A DNA stretch of 64,000 nucleotides from Pleomorphomonas sp. T1.2MG-36 (GTDB lineage: Bacteria; Pseudomonadota; Alphaproteobacteria; Rhizobiales; Pleomorphomonadaceae). The notes under the pieces are model-generated. The model was not told where the DNA came from and ran no database searches. It saw nothing but the letters and a program-made list of their open reading frames with translations. How positions within the stretch are numbered: position 1 is the first letter of the stretch; the number at the start of each line of letters is the position of its first letter. Of this stretch, positions 1 to 8,487 are shown one piece after another. Location: the NCBI RefSeq assembly GCF_950100655.1, contig NZ_CATNLY010000001.1:248001-312000 (forward strand), read 5' to 3'. The position numbers were made by a program, and so were the translations under genes.

Positions 1-848
1 TCTTCACGGTCGACAACCTGATGAACATCACGCGTCAGGTCTCCACCACCGGCATCATCGCCGTCGGCATGACTTTCGTCATCCTGACGGGCGGCATCGA
101 CCTCTCCGTCGGCGCCATCGTGGCGCTTGCCTCGACGCTGATGGCCGGCATGATCGCCAACATGGGATTTCCCTTCTGGGCGGCGGCCCTGGTGGCCATC
201 TTCGGCGGCGCGCTGACGGGAGCCGTGTCGGGCTTCTTCATTGCCCGCTTTGCCCTGCCCCCGATCATCGTCACGCTGGCGATGATGGAAATCCCGCGTG
301 GCCTCGGCCTCATCTACACCAACGGCTACCCGCTGCCGATCGACCGCGAGTTTGGCTTCCTGGGCCGGGAGTACGTCCTTGGCCTGCCGATCCCGACGCT
401 GATCATGCTGATCGTCTTCGCGGCTGCCTATTTCGTGCTGAACCGCCTGCCGATCGGCCGCTACGTCTACGCCGTCGGCGGCAATGAAGACGCGGCCATC
501 CTGTCGGGTATCCGCACCGCCCGCATCAAGCTGATGGTCTACGCCATCTCCGGCTTCACCGCCGCCATCGCCGGCATGATCCAGACCTCGCGTCTCCTGT
601 CCGGCCAGCCCAACTCGGCTATCGGCGTGGAACTCGATGCCATCGCCGCCGTCGTGCTCGGCGGAACGGCGATCACCGGCGGTCGCGGACACATCGTCGG
701 CACCCTGATCGGCGCCCTGTTGCTCGGCGTGCTCAACAACAGCCTCAACATGATCGGCCTGTCGCCTTACAGCCAGCGCGTCGTCAAGGGCGTGATCCTG
801 CTGGTCGCCGTCCTCATCGGCTATCTCCGCAAGCAGAACTCGCGCTGA
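1..848 (+). CDS. RbsC-type sugar ABC transporter permease (5' end cut by window)
   Basis: Inner-membrane permease of the ribose/xylose (RbsC, BPD_transp_2) family, which passes a sugar or polyol delivered by a periplasmic binding protein. The reading frame is open back to base 3, with family-typical residues before the first ATG at 21, so the true start lies outside the window. The visible part carries the GGIDLSVG motif near its N-terminus, several hydrophobic spans, and the conserved GGTAITGGRG loop near residue 215 that contacts the ATPase. A kinase, an epimerase and a dehydrogenase for pentuloses or pentitols follow on the same strand, so the cargo is probably a C5 sugar alcohol or ketose. 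That substrate is inferred from the neighbours. Confidence 0.9.
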   Translation, partial: FTVDNLMNITRQVSTTGIIAVGMTFVILTGGIDLSVGAIVALASTLMAGMIANMGFPFWAAALVAIFGGALTGAVSGFFIARFALPPIIVTLAMMEIPRGLGLIYTNGYPLPIDREFGFLGREYVLGLPIPTLIMLIVFAAAYFVLNRLPIGRYVYAVGGNEDAAILSGIRTARIKLMVYAISGFTAAIAGMIQTSRLLSGQPNSAIGVELDAIAAVVLGGTAITGGRGHIVGTLIGALLLGVLNNSLNMIGLSPYSQRVVKGVILLVAVLIGYLRKQNSR

Positions 849-866
849 TCCGGCATTCACGACCAC

Positions 867-890
867 CCGACCGGGCTCCGGCCCGGTCGG
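867..890 (+). terminator. GC-rich hairpin after the permease gene
   Basis: A perfect 10-bp inverted repeat (CCGACCGGGC / GCCCGGTCGG) with a TCCG tetraloop starts 18 bases after the permease stop codon. No T-run follows. It may be a weak or Rho-assisted terminator, or an mRNA-stabilising hairpin separating transporter and enzyme expression. Confidence 0.45.
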
Positions 891-1065
891 ACAAAGCGGC
901 CAGTCAGTCGCGCGTCCCAGCCCCATCTGACGTCGGCTGACCGCCAACCAAGCCGCCTGAACCGAACGAAAACACCCCAGCGCCGGACCGCCTGTCCGGT
1001 GAACGCCCTCTCCTTGCCCGGCGCCAGCCGGACCAGTCTCGCGTTTCTCCAGAGGACCAAGAGCC

Positions 1066-2559
1066 GTGACCTACTTTCTCGGAATCGACATCGGCGGAAC
1101 CGTCATCAAGAGCGGCCTCTATGACGCCGAGGGACACGAAAAGGCCGTAGCCTCCGAGGTCGACAACGGCGTTGCCGCCCACCTTGGCTGGTCCGAGCGC
1201 GACATGAACGCCATGTGGCGGATCGTCGTCGGAACCATTCGCCGTGTCATCGCCGAGTCCGGAGTTTCCGCCGACGAGGTCGCCGGCGTCAGCTTCTCCG
1301 CCCATGGCAAGGGACTTTACGCGCTCGACGCCGATGGCGAGCCGGTGCGCAACGGCATCATTTCCTCGGACAACCGTTCGCTGTCGATCGTCAAGGACTG
1401 GAAGGCAAAGGGGCTCGACGCGGCGAGCTACCCCTTCGGCTATCAGCAGCTCTGGACAGGCCATCCGGTGTCCCTGCTCGCCTGGATGAAGGCGAACGAA
1501 CCGGACAACTACAGCCGGACGCGCCACGTGCTGATGGCGCATGACTTCATCCGCTACAAGCTGACGGGCGTTTTCGCCGCCGAGGTCACCAACATCTCCG
1601 GCAGCAACCTCTACAACGTCGAGAAGGGCGCCTATGACTCCGCCCTGTTCAAGATGTTCGGCATCGACGAGATGGAAGGCTGCCTGCCGCCGGTCGTCGG
1701 GTCCGAGGAGTGCGTTGCCGGCTTGAATGCCAAGGCGGCCGAGGAAACCGGTCTCAAGACTGGCACGCCGGTGTTCGGCGGTTTCTTCGACGTCGTGTCG
1801 GCGGCGGTCTGCGCCGGTCTCGCCGATCCAAGCTTCGTCAACGTGGTAATGGGCACTTGGACCATCGTCACCTGGACGACCGATCGCATCCTGAAGCCGG
1901 AAGGCGACGCCTGGCCCTACATCTGGGGCCGCTATTGCATGCCCGATCGCTACTTCGTCCACGAAGGCAGCCCGACCTCGGCCGGCAATCTCGAGTGGTT
2001 CGTCCGCACGTTCCTTGGCGGCATGCCCGACTGCTATCGTCAGGCCGACCTGATGATCTCGGCGCTGCCGAAGGCCGGAACCGATATCCAGTTCCTGCCC
2101 TATCTCTTCGCCTCGAACCTTGGCGACGACCTGTCGGCCGGCCTGCATGGCCTCGCCAATGCCCATGGTCTCGGTCAGGTTCTGCAGGCGGTCTACGAGG
2201 GCATCTGCTTCTCCCAGCACGTTCACCTGGAACGGATCGTCAAGCTGTCCGGACGCGACAAGACGCTGCGCCTGACCGGAGGACCGACCCGGTCCAAGCC
2301 GTGGATGCAGATGGTCGCCGACATCTCGGAGATGCCGGTCGAGGTGATGCACGTCGAGCAGTCCGGCTGTCTTGGCGCGGCTATCGCGGCGGCGGTCGGG
2401 ACCGGCGCCCACAAGGGGTTCGAGGAGGCCATGGCCGCCATGTGCCCGTCCGGCGCGCTGATCGAGCCCGACGCCAAGAGCTTCCCCGCCTATCGCGAGA
2501 AATACGCGGCTTTCCGCCGCCTGGCCGAAACCCTGTCCGCCCTGCCGGCCGGACGCTGA
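1066..2559 (+). CDS. lyxK: FGGY-family carbohydrate kinase, LyxK-like (L-xylulose kinase)
   Basis: ATP-dependent sugar kinase of 497 residues, the usual size for the FGGY family. The N-terminus has the phosphate loop GIDIGGT (residues 6-12), the mid region has GGFFDVVSAAVCAG with the expected catalytic Asp, and the C-terminal lobe has the GGPTRSKPWMQM adenosine motif. Long stretches (LWTGHPVSLL, PPVVGS, SAGNLEWF) recall enteric L-xylulose kinase LyxK, so phosphorylation of L-xylulose is the favoured reaction; a related ketopentose remains possible. The start is GTG. The next gene, 25 bp downstream, encodes the epimerase expected to act on the product. Confidence 0.85.
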   Translation: MTYFLGIDIGGTVIKSGLYDAEGHEKAVASEVDNGVAAHLGWSERDMNAMWRIVVGTIRRVIAESGVSADEVAGVSFSAHGKGLYALDADGEPVRNGIISSDNRSLSIVKDWKAKGLDAASYPFGYQQLWTGHPVSLLAWMKANEPDNYSRTRHVLMAHDFIRYKLTGVFAAEVTNISGSNLYNVEKGAYDSALFKMFGIDEMEGCLPPVVGSEECVAGLNAKAAEETGLKTGTPVFGGFFDVVSAAVCAGLADPSFVNVVMGTWTIVTWTTDRILKPEGDAWPYIWGRYCMPDRYFVHEGSPTSAGNLEWFVRTFLGGMPDCYRQADLMISALPKAGTDIQFLPYLFASNLGDDLSAGLHGLANAHGLGQVLQAVYEGICFSQHVHLERIVKLSGRDKTLRLTGGPTRSKPWMQMVADISEMPVEVMHVEQSGCLGAAIAAAVGTGAHKGFEEAMAAMCPSGALIEPDAKSFPAYREKYAAFRRLAETLSALPAGR

Positions 2560-2584
2560 AAGCCAACAAGATCTGGAGGACGAC

Positions 2585-3463
2585 GTGACCCGAGAGGCGT
2601 TGCCCAACCCGCTGGGCATCTACGAGAAGGCGCTGCCGAAGGACCTCGACTGGCCGGCGAGGCTGGCCCTCGCCAAGGCGCTGGATTTCGATTTCGTCGA
2701 AATGTCGATCGACGAAACCGACGAGCGCATGACGCGCCTGAGCTGGTCGAAAGCCGAACGCGCCGCCTTTTGCGCGTCGGTACGCGATCTGAACGTCGCC
2801 GTGCCGAGCGTCTGCTTGTCGGCGCATCGCCGGTTCCCGTTCGGCAGCCGCGATCCTGCGACGCGCGTCAAGGCACGCGACATCATGCGCCGGGCGATCG
2901 ATCTCTGCGTCGACCTTGGCATCCGAACCATTCAGGTGGCCGGCTACGACGTCTACTACGAGGAAGCCGACGTCGGCACCAAGGAGCGGTTCATCGAAGG
3001 GCTCCAGTGGTCGGTGCGCGAGGCGGCCAAGGCGCAGGTGATGCTGGCGGTCGAGATCATGGACACCGCCTTCATCAACTCGATCACCCGTTGGCGCGAG
3101 TACGACCAGCTCATCCACTCGCCCTATTTCTGCGTCTACCCCGACCTCGGCAACCTGACGGCCTGGGGCAATGACGTCGACGCGGAACTCAGGGCCGGCA
3201 TCGACCGCATCGTCGCCATTCACCTCAAGGACACGCGCAAGGTCACGGGCGACTTCCCCGGCCAGTTCCGTGACGTGCCCTTCGGCGACGGCTGCGTCGA
3301 TTTCAAGGCCTGCTTCGCCACGCTGGCCGACCTCGGCTACCGCGGCCCCTTCCTGATGGAGATGTGGACGGAAAAGTCCGACGAGCCGGTGGTGGAAATC
3401 GCCACGGCACGACGCTGGATGATCGAGCAGATGCGCCTCGGCGGCCTGCTCCAAGCCGCATGA
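2585..3463 (+). CDS. ulaE: L-ribulose/L-xylulose-5-phosphate 3-epimerase
   Basis: TIM-barrel sugar-phosphate epimerase of the UlaE/SgbU family (292 aa), which interconverts L-xylulose 5-phosphate and L-ribulose 5-phosphate. Probable metal ligands are visible: Glu in AVEIMDT, Asp in VYPDLGN, His in AIHLKDT and Glu in LMEMWTE. The start is GTG, preceded by the ribosome-binding sequence TGGAGGACGAC. It sits between the LyxK-like kinase and a ribitol-type dehydrogenase, which fits a route from a pentitol through L-xylulose to L-ribulose 5-phosphate. No AraD/UlaF-type 4-epimerase is present in the window to complete the route. Confidence 0.88.
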   Translation: MTREALPNPLGIYEKALPKDLDWPARLALAKALDFDFVEMSIDETDERMTRLSWSKAERAAFCASVRDLNVAVPSVCLSAHRRFPFGSRDPATRVKARDIMRRAIDLCVDLGIRTIQVAGYDVYYEEADVGTKERFIEGLQWSVREAAKAQVMLAVEIMDTAFINSITRWREYDQLIHSPYFCVYPDLGNLTAWGNDVDAELRAGIDRIVAIHLKDTRKVTGDFPGQFRDVPFGDGCVDFKACFATLADLGYRGPFLMEMWTEKSDEPVVEIATARRWMIEQMRLGGLLQAA

Positions 3464-3530
3464 GACGATTTGAGGAAACGCCCAACAAACAAAGTGAATG
3501 TCCGTCGGAGACGGACGAAAGGAGACTGAA

Positions 3531-4259
3531 ATGGCTGTGAGTATCGAAGGTAAGGTTGCCGCCATTACCGGTGGCGCGTCAGGCATCGGCTTGGCATGCG
3601 CCAAGGCCATGGCCGAGGCGGGTGCCCGTGTCGCCGTTGTCGACCGCGACGAGGAAGGTCTCGCCAAGGCCTGCGCCGAGATCGGCGCCAAGGCGTTCCC
3701 GGTTCGCATCGACCTCCTGGACCCCAAGAGCGTCGCCACCATGCTGCCGCAGATCATCGACAAGGCCGGCAAGCTCGACATCCTGCATGCCAACGCCGGT
3801 GCCTATATCGGCGGTGACGCCGCCACCGGCGATCCCGACGCCTGGGATCGCATGCTGAACCTCAACATCAACGCCGCCTTCCGCACCGTTCACGCCGTTC
3901 TGCCCTACATGATCGAACGCAAGCACGGCGACATTCTGATGACCAGCTCTGTTGCCGGCGTGGTTCCGGTGATGGTCGAGCCGATCTACACCGCCTCCAA
4001 GCATGCCGTTCAGGCCTTCGTTCACACGGTGCGGCGCCAGGTGGCCAAGCACGACGTGCGCGTCGGCGCGGTTCAGCCTGGTCCTGTCATCACAGCCCTC
4101 CTCAAGGACTGGGTACCGGAGCGGCTCGCCGCCCTGAAGGCCGCCGGCGGTCTCATCGAGCCCGAGGAAGTTGCCGATGCCGTCATGTTCATGCTGACGC
4201 GCCCGCGCAACGTCATCGTCCGCGATCTGGTGATCCTGCCGGCTCAGTTCGACATCTGA
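3531..4259 (+). CDS. rbtD: SDR oxidoreductase, ribitol 2-dehydrogenase type
   Basis: Short-chain dehydrogenase of 242 aa that uses NAD to oxidise a polyol. It has the Rossmann motif TGGASGIG near residue 12, the NAG motif in [11 protein letters not shown], a catalytic Ser in the SSVAGVVPV stretch and the YTASK active site. Blocks such as [18 protein letters not shown] and RDLVILP resemble Klebsiella ribitol dehydrogenase much more than general SDRs. The ATG at 3531 is chosen because AAAGGAGA lies just upstream; an in-frame start 33 bases earlier has no such site. With the neighbouring kinase and epimerase it probably oxidises ribitol, xylitol or L-arabitol. The exact substrate is inferred. 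Confidence 0.85.
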   Translation: MAVSIEGKVAAITGGASGIGLACAKAMAEAGARVAVVDRDEEGLAKACAEIGAKAFPVRIDLLDPKSVATMLPQIIDKAGKLDILHANAGAYIGGDAATGDPDAWDRMLNLNINAAFRTVHAVLPYMIERKHGDILMTSSVAGVVPVMVEPIYTASKHAVQAFVHTVRRQVAKHDVRVGAVQPGPVITALLKDWVPERLAALKAAGGLIEPEEVADAVMFMLTRPRNVIVRDLVILPAQFDI

Positions 4260-4295
4260 TCCTCCCCAAGAAACGACACCTCCCCCACAAACTGA

Positions 4296-4336
4296 CGGCG
4301 GCGCATCGGCAACGGTTCGCCGCCGCTTCTTGTTGA
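4296..4336 (+). terminator. Rho-independent-like terminator of the pentitol operon
   Basis: An 8-bp perfect inverted repeat (CGGCGGCG at 4296-4303, CGCCGCCG at 4318-4325) is followed by the pyrimidine-rich CTTCTTGTTG. It lies 36 bases after the dehydrogenase stop codon and separates this operon from the OsmC gene. Confidence 0.6.
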
Positions 4337-4413
4337 GGCATTCGTTTCTCGCCACCCACCGGCAATGTGGCTATTCTTGAATGGCGGGCCGGTGCCCGAG
4401 AAGGAGATTTTTC

Positions 4414-4836
4414 ATGTCGCAGGTCCGGGTTCGCCCGATGGGTGCTACCGCCAGTCTCGATCGCAACGGCCACGGCGGCGTCGTCGCTCGCTCGGGCGCC
4501 AGCCTGACGCTGGCGGGCTCGCCGTCGATGGAGGGCTTCAACCCGTTGGAACTGCTGGACGCCTCGTTGGCCGGCTGTCTGGCGCTCAGCGTCCGCATTG
4601 CCGCCCGCAACCTGGGCTTCAACGAGCGCCTGGGGTCGGTCTCGGTGGAAGTGATCGGCGCCAAGGCCAGCGAACCGCCGTCCCGCATTGCCCGCCAAGC
4701 CTGCCGCTTTTCTATCGAGGGCGACTTCAACGACGCGGAGCGGCGGTCCCTCATCGAGGAGGCGCATAAGGTCTGCACCATCGGCAACAGCTATCATGCT
4801 TCGATAGACATCATTGACGGCGAGCCGCTCGCTTGA
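4414..4836 (+). CDS. OsmC/Ohr-family protein
   Basis: Protein of 140 aa with the OsmC fold. Two cysteines typical of the family are present, in SLAGCLAL (about residue 54) and HKVCTIGNS (about residue 119). In OsmC/Ohr these form the thiol peroxidase pair that reduces organic hydroperoxides; this sequence is closer to the less characterised YhfA-like branch, so peroxidase activity is only likely. ATG 4414 is preferred over the upstream ATG 4381 because AAGGAG lies 7 bases before it. It stands alone between two hairpins and is probably monocistronic. Confidence 0.82.
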   Translation: MSQVRVRPMGATASLDRNGHGGVVARSGASLTLAGSPSMEGFNPLELLDASLAGCLALSVRIAARNLGFNERLGSVSVEVIGAKASEPPSRIARQACRFSIEGDFNDAERRSLIEEAHKVCTIGNSYHASIDIIDGEPLA

Positions 4837-4838
4837 GC

Positions 4839-4860
4839 GCGGGCGATTGAGCCCGCTTGT
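4839..4860 (+). terminator. Short hairpin after the OsmC gene
   Basis: GCGGGC (4839-4844) and GCCCGC (4851-4856) form a 6-bp stem with a GATTGA loop, followed by TTGT, directly after the OsmC stop codon. This could be a weak terminator. Confidence 0.4.
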
Positions 4861-5028
4861 CTATGGAAGGCTGTACGAGTAAGTTAATTCGATTATAGCT
4901 CGCTTTGCGCAAACCTGTTTCCTGACTGCCGGCCACTAGAGACGATGCCGACATTCTCATTTCCCCTGCCTCGGCTAGACTGGCCGCCAACAAGGTCGCC
5001 CAGTCGGCCGTCATCCGAGGAGAGAAAC

Positions 5029-6546
5029 ATGACCGCTTTGTCCGCCCGCGCCAACCGAACCCATCGTTCGGTCTTGAAAGCCACAACGGCTGCCATGCTG
5101 CTCCTCATGGGCGTTGCGCCGGCGCTGTCCGCCGAGGGCGGGCCTGACGCCACCATCAGCATCGGCTCGCTCTACGAGCCGCAGAACCTCGACAACACGG
5201 CCGGCGCCGGCCAGGGCATCAACGAAGCCTTCAACGGCAACGTCTACGAAGCGCTGTTCCGCCTCAACGACGACGGTTCCGTGTCGCCCAGCCTCGTCAA
5301 GGACTACAAGGTGTCCGACGATGGCCTCACCTACACCTTCACGCTCCAGCCAGGCGTCACCTTCCATTCCGGCGATCCCCTGACGTCGGCCGACGTCAAG
5401 TGGTCGATCGAGCGCGTGACGTCGGCCGACAGCAAGAGCTCGCGCAAGAACTCTCTGAAGCCGATCGCCTCCATCGAGACGCCCGACGACGCGACCGTGG
5501 TGATCAAGCTTTCCTCGCGTTCGATCTCCCTGCCCTACAATCTCTCCTATGTCTGGGTGATCAACGACGCGGCCAAGGACCTGCAATCCACCGAGGACGG
5601 CACCGGGCCCTATGCGCTCGATGGCTGGCAGCGCGGTTCCCAGCTTGCCGTCAAGCGCTTCGACAAATACTGGGGCCCGAAGCCGGAAAACGGCGAGGTG
5701 GTCTTCAAGTACTTCACCGAAGCGACCGCCCTCAACAACGCCCTGCTGACCGGCGCCGTGGACGTCATAACGTCCGTGCAGAGCCCGGACTCGCTGGCCC
5801 AGTTCAAGGACAATCCGGACTTCACCGTGGCCGAGGGCAAGTCGACCACCAAGCTGCTGTTGGCCTACAACGACCGCGTCGCCCCATTCGACAACGTCAA
5901 GGTGCGCAAGGCGCTGGCCCGCGCCGTCGATGACAAGAAGCTGCTGGAAGCGGTATGGGGCGAGTACGGTTCCCTGATCGGCTCCTTCGTGCCGCCGACC
6001 GATCCTTGGTACGTCGATCTAACCAAGGTCGATGCCTACGATCCCGAAGGCGCCAAGGCGCTCCTCGCCGAGGCCGGCTACCCCGATGGCTTCACCTTCA
6101 CCATCGATACGCCCAACTACGACCCGCATCCGCTCGCCGCGCAGTTCCTGCAGGGTGAGCTTGCCAAGATTGGCGTCAAGGTGAACATCAACGTTATCAC
6201 CGCCAACGAGTGGTACACCAAGATCTACAAGGCGCACGATTTCCAGGCGACCTTGCAGGAGCATGTGAACCACCGGGACATCGTCTTCTACGGCAATCCG
6301 GACTTCTACTGGGGGTACAACAACCCCAAGGTCGTCGATCTGATCAAGGCGTCCGAAGAGGCCAAGACGGTCGACGAGCAGACCGAGAAGCTGAAGGAGG
6401 CCAACATCCAGATCGCCGAGGACGCGGCCAGCAACTGGCTCTACCTCTATCCGCAGATCGTGGTGTCCAAGAAGTCTGTCAGCGGCTATCCCCTCAACGG
6501 TCTCAACTCGCAGTTCTTCGCCTACGGCATCAAGAAGGCGGATTGA
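5029..6546 (+). CDS. ABC transporter substrate-binding protein, family 5 (peptide/nickel type)
   Basis: Periplasmic solute-binding protein of 505 aa, the usual size for the DppA/OppA (SBP_bac_5) family. It starts with a Sec signal peptide: basic residues, the hydrophobic stretch AAMLLLMGVAPALS and a probable cut after ALSA. The family motif region TYTFTLQPGVTFHSGDP follows at about residue 105. ATG 5029 is chosen because GAGGAGAG lies just before it and gives a normal signal peptide; an earlier ATG at 4945 would add an unlikely Pro/Arg-rich extension. It heads a five-gene importer. Dipeptide, oligopeptide or another small ligand cannot be distinguished here. Confidence 0.92.
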   Translation: MTALSARANRTHRSVLKATTAAMLLLMGVAPALSAEGGPDATISIGSLYEPQNLDNTAGAGQGINEAFNGNVYEALFRLNDDGSVSPSLVKDYKVSDDGLTYTFTLQPGVTFHSGDPLTSADVKWSIERVTSADSKSSRKNSLKPIASIETPDDATVVIKLSSRSISLPYNLSYVWVINDAAKDLQSTEDGTGPYALDGWQRGSQLAVKRFDKYWGPKPENGEVVFKYFTEATALNNALLTGAVDVITSVQSPDSLAQFKDNPDFTVAEGKSTTKLLLAYNDRVAPFDNVKVRKALARAVDDKKLLEAVWGEYGSLIGSFVPPTDPWYVDLTKVDAYDPEGAKALLAEAGYPDGFTFTIDTPNYDPHPLAAQFLQGELAKIGVKVNINVITANEWYTKIYKAHDFQATLQEHVNHRDIVFYGNPDFYWGYNNPKVVDLIKASEEAKTVDEQTEKLKEANIQIAEDAASNWLYLYPQIVVSKKSVSGYPLNGLNSQFFAYGIKKAD

Positions 6547-6623
6547 CCCTTCTCTTCGGGCCTCAGGCGCCGGTCGGCGCCGGAATCCGCTGACGCGGCT
6601 TCGTTCAGTCGCTCGACACCCAT

Positions 6624-6650
6624 CGCCGCCCGACCTAATGTCGGGCGGCG
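6624..6650 (+). terminator. Strong intercistronic hairpin after the binding-protein gene
   Basis: A perfect 11-bp inverted repeat (CGCCGCCCGAC / GTCGGGCGGCG) with a CTAAT loop, followed by TTTG. Hairpins here commonly attenuate transcription or protect the upstream mRNA, so that binding protein is made in excess over the membrane components. Confidence 0.65.
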
Positions 6651-6676
6651 TTTGACGCTGTTCCAAAGGTGCCGCC

Positions 6677-7639
6677 ATTCTCGCCTATCTCGTCCGTCGG
6701 ACGGCGATCCTCCTCGTTTCGGTGCTGATCGCCGCCGCTGTCCTGTTCCTGCTGCTGCGCCTTTTGCCGGGAGACCCGGCCAATGCGCTCGTCTCCGTCG
6801 GGGCCGATCCCGAGCAGATCGAGGCCGCCCGTCGTCAGGTCGGATCCGACTTGCCGATCGCGGCGCAATTCGTCCGCTATATCGGTCAGCTCGGCAGCTT
6901 CGATCTCGGAGCCTCCTTCGTGTCCGGCGTGCCTGTCCTTGAGGAAATCGGCCGCCGCCTGACCCTGACGCTGCCGCTCACCGCCCTCGCCTTCAGCTGC
7001 GCCATACTTCTTGCCCTGCCGCTCGGCATTCTCGCTGCGGTCAAGCGCGACCGCTGGTACGGCAACCTCATCTCGGTGATCTCGCAGTTTGGCGTGGCCG
7101 TGCCGGTGTTCTGGATCGGCATCCTCCTGGTCACGGCGTTCGCCGTGAAGCTGCGCCTCTTTCCGTCGAGCGGCTTTCCCACATCAGGCTGGCGCGATCC
7201 GCTCGCGGCCCTGCACCAGCTTGCCCTGCCCATCCTCACCATTGCCCTGGTGATGTCGGCATCGCTCATCCGCTACGTTCGCTCGGCAACTCTCGACGTC
7301 ATCGGCTCCGACTATCTTCGGACCGCCAGGGCGCTGGGTGCCGGCTACGGCGAAGCGCTGATCCGTCACGGCATTCGCAATGGCGCGGTGCCCGTCATCT
7401 CCATTCTCGGCATCGAACTCGCCTCGACGCTGCTCGGCGCAGTCGTGGTCGAGCGCGTCTTCTCGCTGCCCGGCCTCGGCTCCATGCTGCTCAGCGGCAT
7501 CGAGCAGCGCGACTATCCGAGCGTTCAGGGCGTTCTGTTCATCTCGACGCTCCTGGTCCTTCTCGTCGGCTTCGCGGCCGATCTCGCGCAGCGTCTGGTC
7601 GATCCTCGCCTGCGCGGGCCAAGCGGAGGCCGGTCATGA
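6677..7639 (+). CDS. ABC transporter permease, DppB type (probable ATT start)
   Basis: Inner-membrane permease of the DppB/OppB family with about six hydrophobic spans and the conserved C-terminal region around RTARALGAG and RHGIRNGAVPV that contacts the ATPases. The frame is closed by TGA at 6653, and the only ordinary start codon is GTG 6722, which would remove the family-typical N-terminus LAYLVRRTAILLVSVLI. ATT at 6677, preceded by AAAGGTG, restores a normal start (about 320 aa) and is therefore preferred. It overlaps the next permease by four bases, which indicates translational coupling. Confidence 0.88.
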   Translation: MLAYLVRRTAILLVSVLIAAAVLFLLLRLLPGDPANALVSVGADPEQIEAARRQVGSDLPIAAQFVRYIGQLGSFDLGASFVSGVPVLEEIGRRLTLTLPLTALAFSCAILLALPLGILAAVKRDRWYGNLISVISQFGVAVPVFWIGILLVTAFAVKLRLFPSSGFPTSGWRDPLAALHQLALPILTIALVMSASLIRYVRSATLDVIGSDYLRTARALGAGYGEALIRHGIRNGAVPVISILGIELASTLLGAVVVERVFSLPGLGSMLLSGIEQRDYPSVQGVLFISTLLVLLVGFAADLAQRLVDPRLRGPSGGRS

Positions 7640-8487
7640 CCGCCACGGTGCCCGTCCTCGCTCCTCCCACCTCCATGCGGGTCACGCCGACGTTCCTGAT
7701 CGGCGCGACATTGGTCGGCCTTCATGTCGTCGTCGGACTGCTGACGCTCGTCTGGACGCCGTACGATCCGACGGCGATGACGGGTGGCCGCCTCGCCCCG
7801 CCATCTCTTGCCCACTGGGCCGGTACCGACCGGCTCGGCCGCGATCTCTTCACGGAAATCATGGTTGGCGCCCGCATCGCTCTCGCCGTTGGAACCGGTG
7901 CCGTGGCGATCGCCGCGGCCATTGGCGTCACGGTCGGACTTCTGGCGGCTTTCGCATCCCGAGCCGTAGATGACGTGCTGGCCGCGACGCTCGATATCCT
8001 GATCGCCTTTCCGACGCTGCTGCTCGCCATGCTGATCGTGGCGGCAAGCGACGGCGCGAGCCTCGGCACCGCCATCCTCGCCATCGGCATCGCCTCTTCG
8101 TCCATCGTCGCCCGCCTCACCCGCATTCTGGCGCGGCGCGTTCTCGCCATGGACTACATCACGGCGGCCCGCGTGTCGGGAACCGGCTGGCTCGGCATCG
8201 TTCGCATCCACGTGCTGCCCAACATCTGGCCGACGCTGATCGTCAACTTTGCCCTGCAGTTCGGATTGGCTGTCATTGCCGAGGCGTCCCTGTCCTATCT
8301 CGGGCTTGGCGCTCCGCCGCCCAATGCGTCATGGGGACGGCTTCTGCAGGAGGCGCAGGCGACGGTCTACACCGCCCCCTTCGGCGCCATCGCACCCGGC
8401 CTGGCTCTGGTCTCTCTAGTGATCGGCCTCAACCTTTTTGCCGACGGTCTCCGCGACGTCGCCGATCCGACGCGGCGGAGGCGCTGA
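7636..8487 (+). CDS. ABC transporter permease, DppC type
   Basis: Second permease of the peptide-type importer (283 aa). It has the DppC/OppC N-terminal signature: one span, then GTDRLGRDLFTEIMVGARI at about residue 62, then a membrane domain ending in LSYLGLGAPPPNASWG, which is diagnostic for this family. The ATPase-contact loop ITAARVSGTGWLGI is present. The start overlaps the previous stop (ATGA) and the stop overlaps the next start (TGATG), so the genes form one operon. Confidence 0.93.
   Translation: MTATVPVLAPPTSMRVTPTFLIGATLVGLHVVVGLLTLVWTPYDPTAMTGGRLAPPSLAHWAGTDRLGRDLFTEIMVGARIALAVGTGAVAIAAAIGVTVGLLAAFASRAVDDVLAATLDILIAFPTLLLAMLIVAASDGASLGTAILAIGIASSSIVARLTRILARRVLAMDYITAARVSGTGWLGIVRIHVLPNIWPTLIVNFALQFGLAVIAEASLSYLGLGAPPPNASWGRLLQEAQATVYTAPFGAIAPGLALVSLVIGLNLFADGLRDVADPTRRRR

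Noticed and set aside
904..2619. Long minus-strand open frame antisense to the kinase
   Set aside because: It mirrors the kinase codons, is Arg/Gly/Asp-rich without domain features, and the plus strand encodes a clear FGGY kinase.
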